The notes below the pieces were generated by a model. The model was not told where the DNA came from. It was given only the letters and a program-made list of their open reading frames with translations, and ran no database searches. Shown here piece after piece: positions 62,974 to 64,000 of a stretch of DNA of 64,000 nt (positions are counted from its first letter, which is position 1; the number at the start of each line of letters is the position of its first letter). A program made the translations under genes and the position numbers. The DNA comes from Flagellimonas hymeniacidonis (GTDB lineage Bacteria; Bacteroidota; Bacteroidia; Flavobacteriales; Flavobacteriaceae): the NCBI RefSeq assembly GCF_008040165.1, contig NZ_VRUR01000002.1, forward strand, positions 1,240,001 through 1,304,000. The letters are read 5' to 3'.

Positions 62974-64000
62974 GTGGAGTTAGTAAGCAACAGAGAAACT
63001 ACAATCGCTGTATTGCCCTTTAAGATTATTGGAGATGCAGTGTATATGAGTCCCATTATTCTGGGATTCACAGAAGATCTTATTATCAATTTTTCAAAAT
63101 TTATAGGGCTTTCCGTAATCTCCCAATATTCTACTCAAAATATATCTGATGTTTCTGAAAAAGAATCTGTAGCCCAGCTTGGTGCCGATTATATCATTAC
63201 AGGCAGCTTTCGTTCCTTTCGAGATAATTTTAGAATTGGTGTACAACTCATTAGAACAAGGGACAACAAAGTTATTTTTGCAGGCAATCATGATGAAACA
63301 TTAGAATCCATCTTATCTACACAGGATACTATCACCCAACAGATGGTCAATGTGCTACAGCAACAAATTGATCATGACCTCCTATCCTACTCATACCGAA
63401 AAGAGTCTGTTGAACTAGCGGCATATGAGAATTGGCTTTTGGGAATGAGCCTATTAAAAAAAGGCACTGTTGAAAGTGACCTTGCTGCTCGAGGACATTT
63501 TGAATCTGCATTGGCAATAGACCCCCAATTTGCAAGGGCCTATACTGGAATCTCCCTTTCTTATTTTAATGAATGGAGTTGTCAGCTCTGGGACCGATGG
63601 GATATTAGCCAAAAGGGAGCCCATGAATATGCATTAAAGGCCATTGAACTTGATGAAAATGACTATATCTCTTTGGCAGTGTTAGGTAGAACGTTCCTGT
63701 ACTTAGGAGACCATGATAAATCTGAGCATTATTTGAGGAAATCGCTCAGAATGAACCCTAATGATGCAGATAACCTTACCCTAATCGCATTTTGCATGGT
63801 TTATCTTGGCTATGCCAAAGAAGCAGAAAAGTTGTTTTTAAAAGCCAAAAACCTAAACCCACTTCATCCAGAAGTATACTTTCCATATGCTTCTTTTATT
63901 TATTTTGAATTGGGGGATTTTCACAAATCTGTTGAATTTGCAGAAAAGGTGACAAATACTTCGGTTTGGACAGATTTTGCCGCTTATGTATCAGCTGCTT
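62974..64000 (+). CDS. TolB-like N-terminal / TPR protein (3' part cut by window edge)
   Basis: Open frame from GTG at 62974 to the edge, 342 codons. Residues about 9-130 resemble the TolB-like N-terminal domain found in CadC-type and adenylate cyclase proteins (TIAVLPFKIIGD, GFTEDLIINFSK, LGADYIITGSFR), here without a preceding DNA-binding or cyclase domain. Several tetratricopeptide repeats follow (ARGHFESALAIDPQFARAY, LRKSLRMNPNDADN, LFLKAKNLNPLHPE). An in-frame stop at 62965 excludes an upstream start. Function unknown. Confidence 0.75.
   Translation, partial: MELVSNRETTIAVLPFKIIGDAVYMSPIILGFTEDLIINFSKFIGLSVISQYSTQNISDVSEKESVAQLGADYIITGSFRSFRDNFRIGVQLIRTRDNKVIFAGNHDETLESILSTQDTITQQMVNVLQQQIDHDLLSYSYRKESVELAAYENWLLGMSLLKKGTVESDLAARGHFESALAIDPQFARAYTGISLSYFNEWSCQLWDRWDISQKGAHEYALKAIELDENDYISLAVLGRTFLYLGDHDKSEHYLRKSLRMNPNDADNLTLIAFCMVYLGYAKEAEKLFLKAKNLNPLHPEVYFPYASFIYFELGDFHKSVEFAEKVTNTSVWTDFAAYVSAA

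Noticed and set aside
1..64000. tRNA, rRNA, CRISPR array, integrase, transposase
   Set aside because: No cloverleaf with anticodon arm, no repeat-spacer series and no recombinase motifs were seen in intergenic DNA; only short repeats at 18.9 and 26.5 kb.

Overview
The window looks like a chromosomal segment of a marine-type member of the family Flavobacteriaceae (phylum Bacteroidota). The evidence is the low GC content; promoters with the Bacteroidota -7 box TAnnTTTG; few Shine-Dalgarno sequences; an lpxC-fabZ fusion; a fused hisB; the type IX secretion regulator PorX beside tsaE; many TonB- and lipoprotein-type envelope genes; and Bacteroidota lipoprotein signals (Cys followed by Ser/Asp/Glu). 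No rRNA, tRNA, CRISPR array, insertion sequence or phage gene was recognised. Almost all of the window is ordinary chromosome, tightly packed, with long operons.

Layout. 1-6.2 kb (minus): a histidine operon hisG-GNAT-hisD-hisC-hisB-hisH-GNAT-hisA (running off the left edge). In front of it are a promoter, an 18-codon leader peptide with four His codons in a row, and a terminator hairpin with a competing antiterminator, i.e. a complete-looking attenuator. 6.2-9.9 kb (minus): fabG, a von Willebrand A membrane protein and a prohibitin-like protein. 9.9-16.9 kb (minus): sucD, then a lipid A block (second lpxD-like gene, efp, lpxA, lpxC-fabZ, lpxD) and an HD phosphohydrolase. 16.9-21.4 kb (plus): porX, tsaE, a 44-residue exported peptide, a membrane protein, alanine dehydrogenase and a small anchored protein. 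21.4-29.3 kb: mixed housekeeping genes (proline dehydrogenase, aroB, DinB, Lrp, M14 peptidase, an XRE regulator with repeated putative operators, TerC, sterol desaturase family). 29.4-35.3 kb (minus): parC, parE, ychF and a 42-residue membrane peptide. 35.4-41.6 kb: ureohydrolase, ferredoxin, LuxC-like acyl-CoA reductase, serC, serA and three small unknowns.

41.65-51.3 kb (plus) is the most distinctive accessory block. It holds two small exported CxxC/His proteins, a TonB-dependent receptor, an acidic surface-type lipoprotein, an ABC-2 exporter (one ATPase and two DUF3526-like permeases) and a DUF5916 outer-membrane protein. I read it as a transition-metal handling locus, but the substrate is inferred only.

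51.3-54.4 kb: folE, msrA, a LolD-type ATPase and a TIGR02757 protein. 54.4-57.9 kb (minus): a PhoX-like DUF839 lipoprotein with a collagen-like spacer, then a di-haem peroxidase lipoprotein with an extra N-terminal domain. 58-62.9 kb: a Tat-exported Gfo/Idh/MocA oxidoreductase facing an operon of an S10 carboxypeptidase, an AhpD-like protein, a secreted unknown and an SGNH hydrolase. The right edge cuts a TolB-like/TPR gene.

Starts were adjusted where the longest open frame began at an unlikely TTG or inside a terminator; each case is explained. All family assignments come from reading the translated sequence without database searches.
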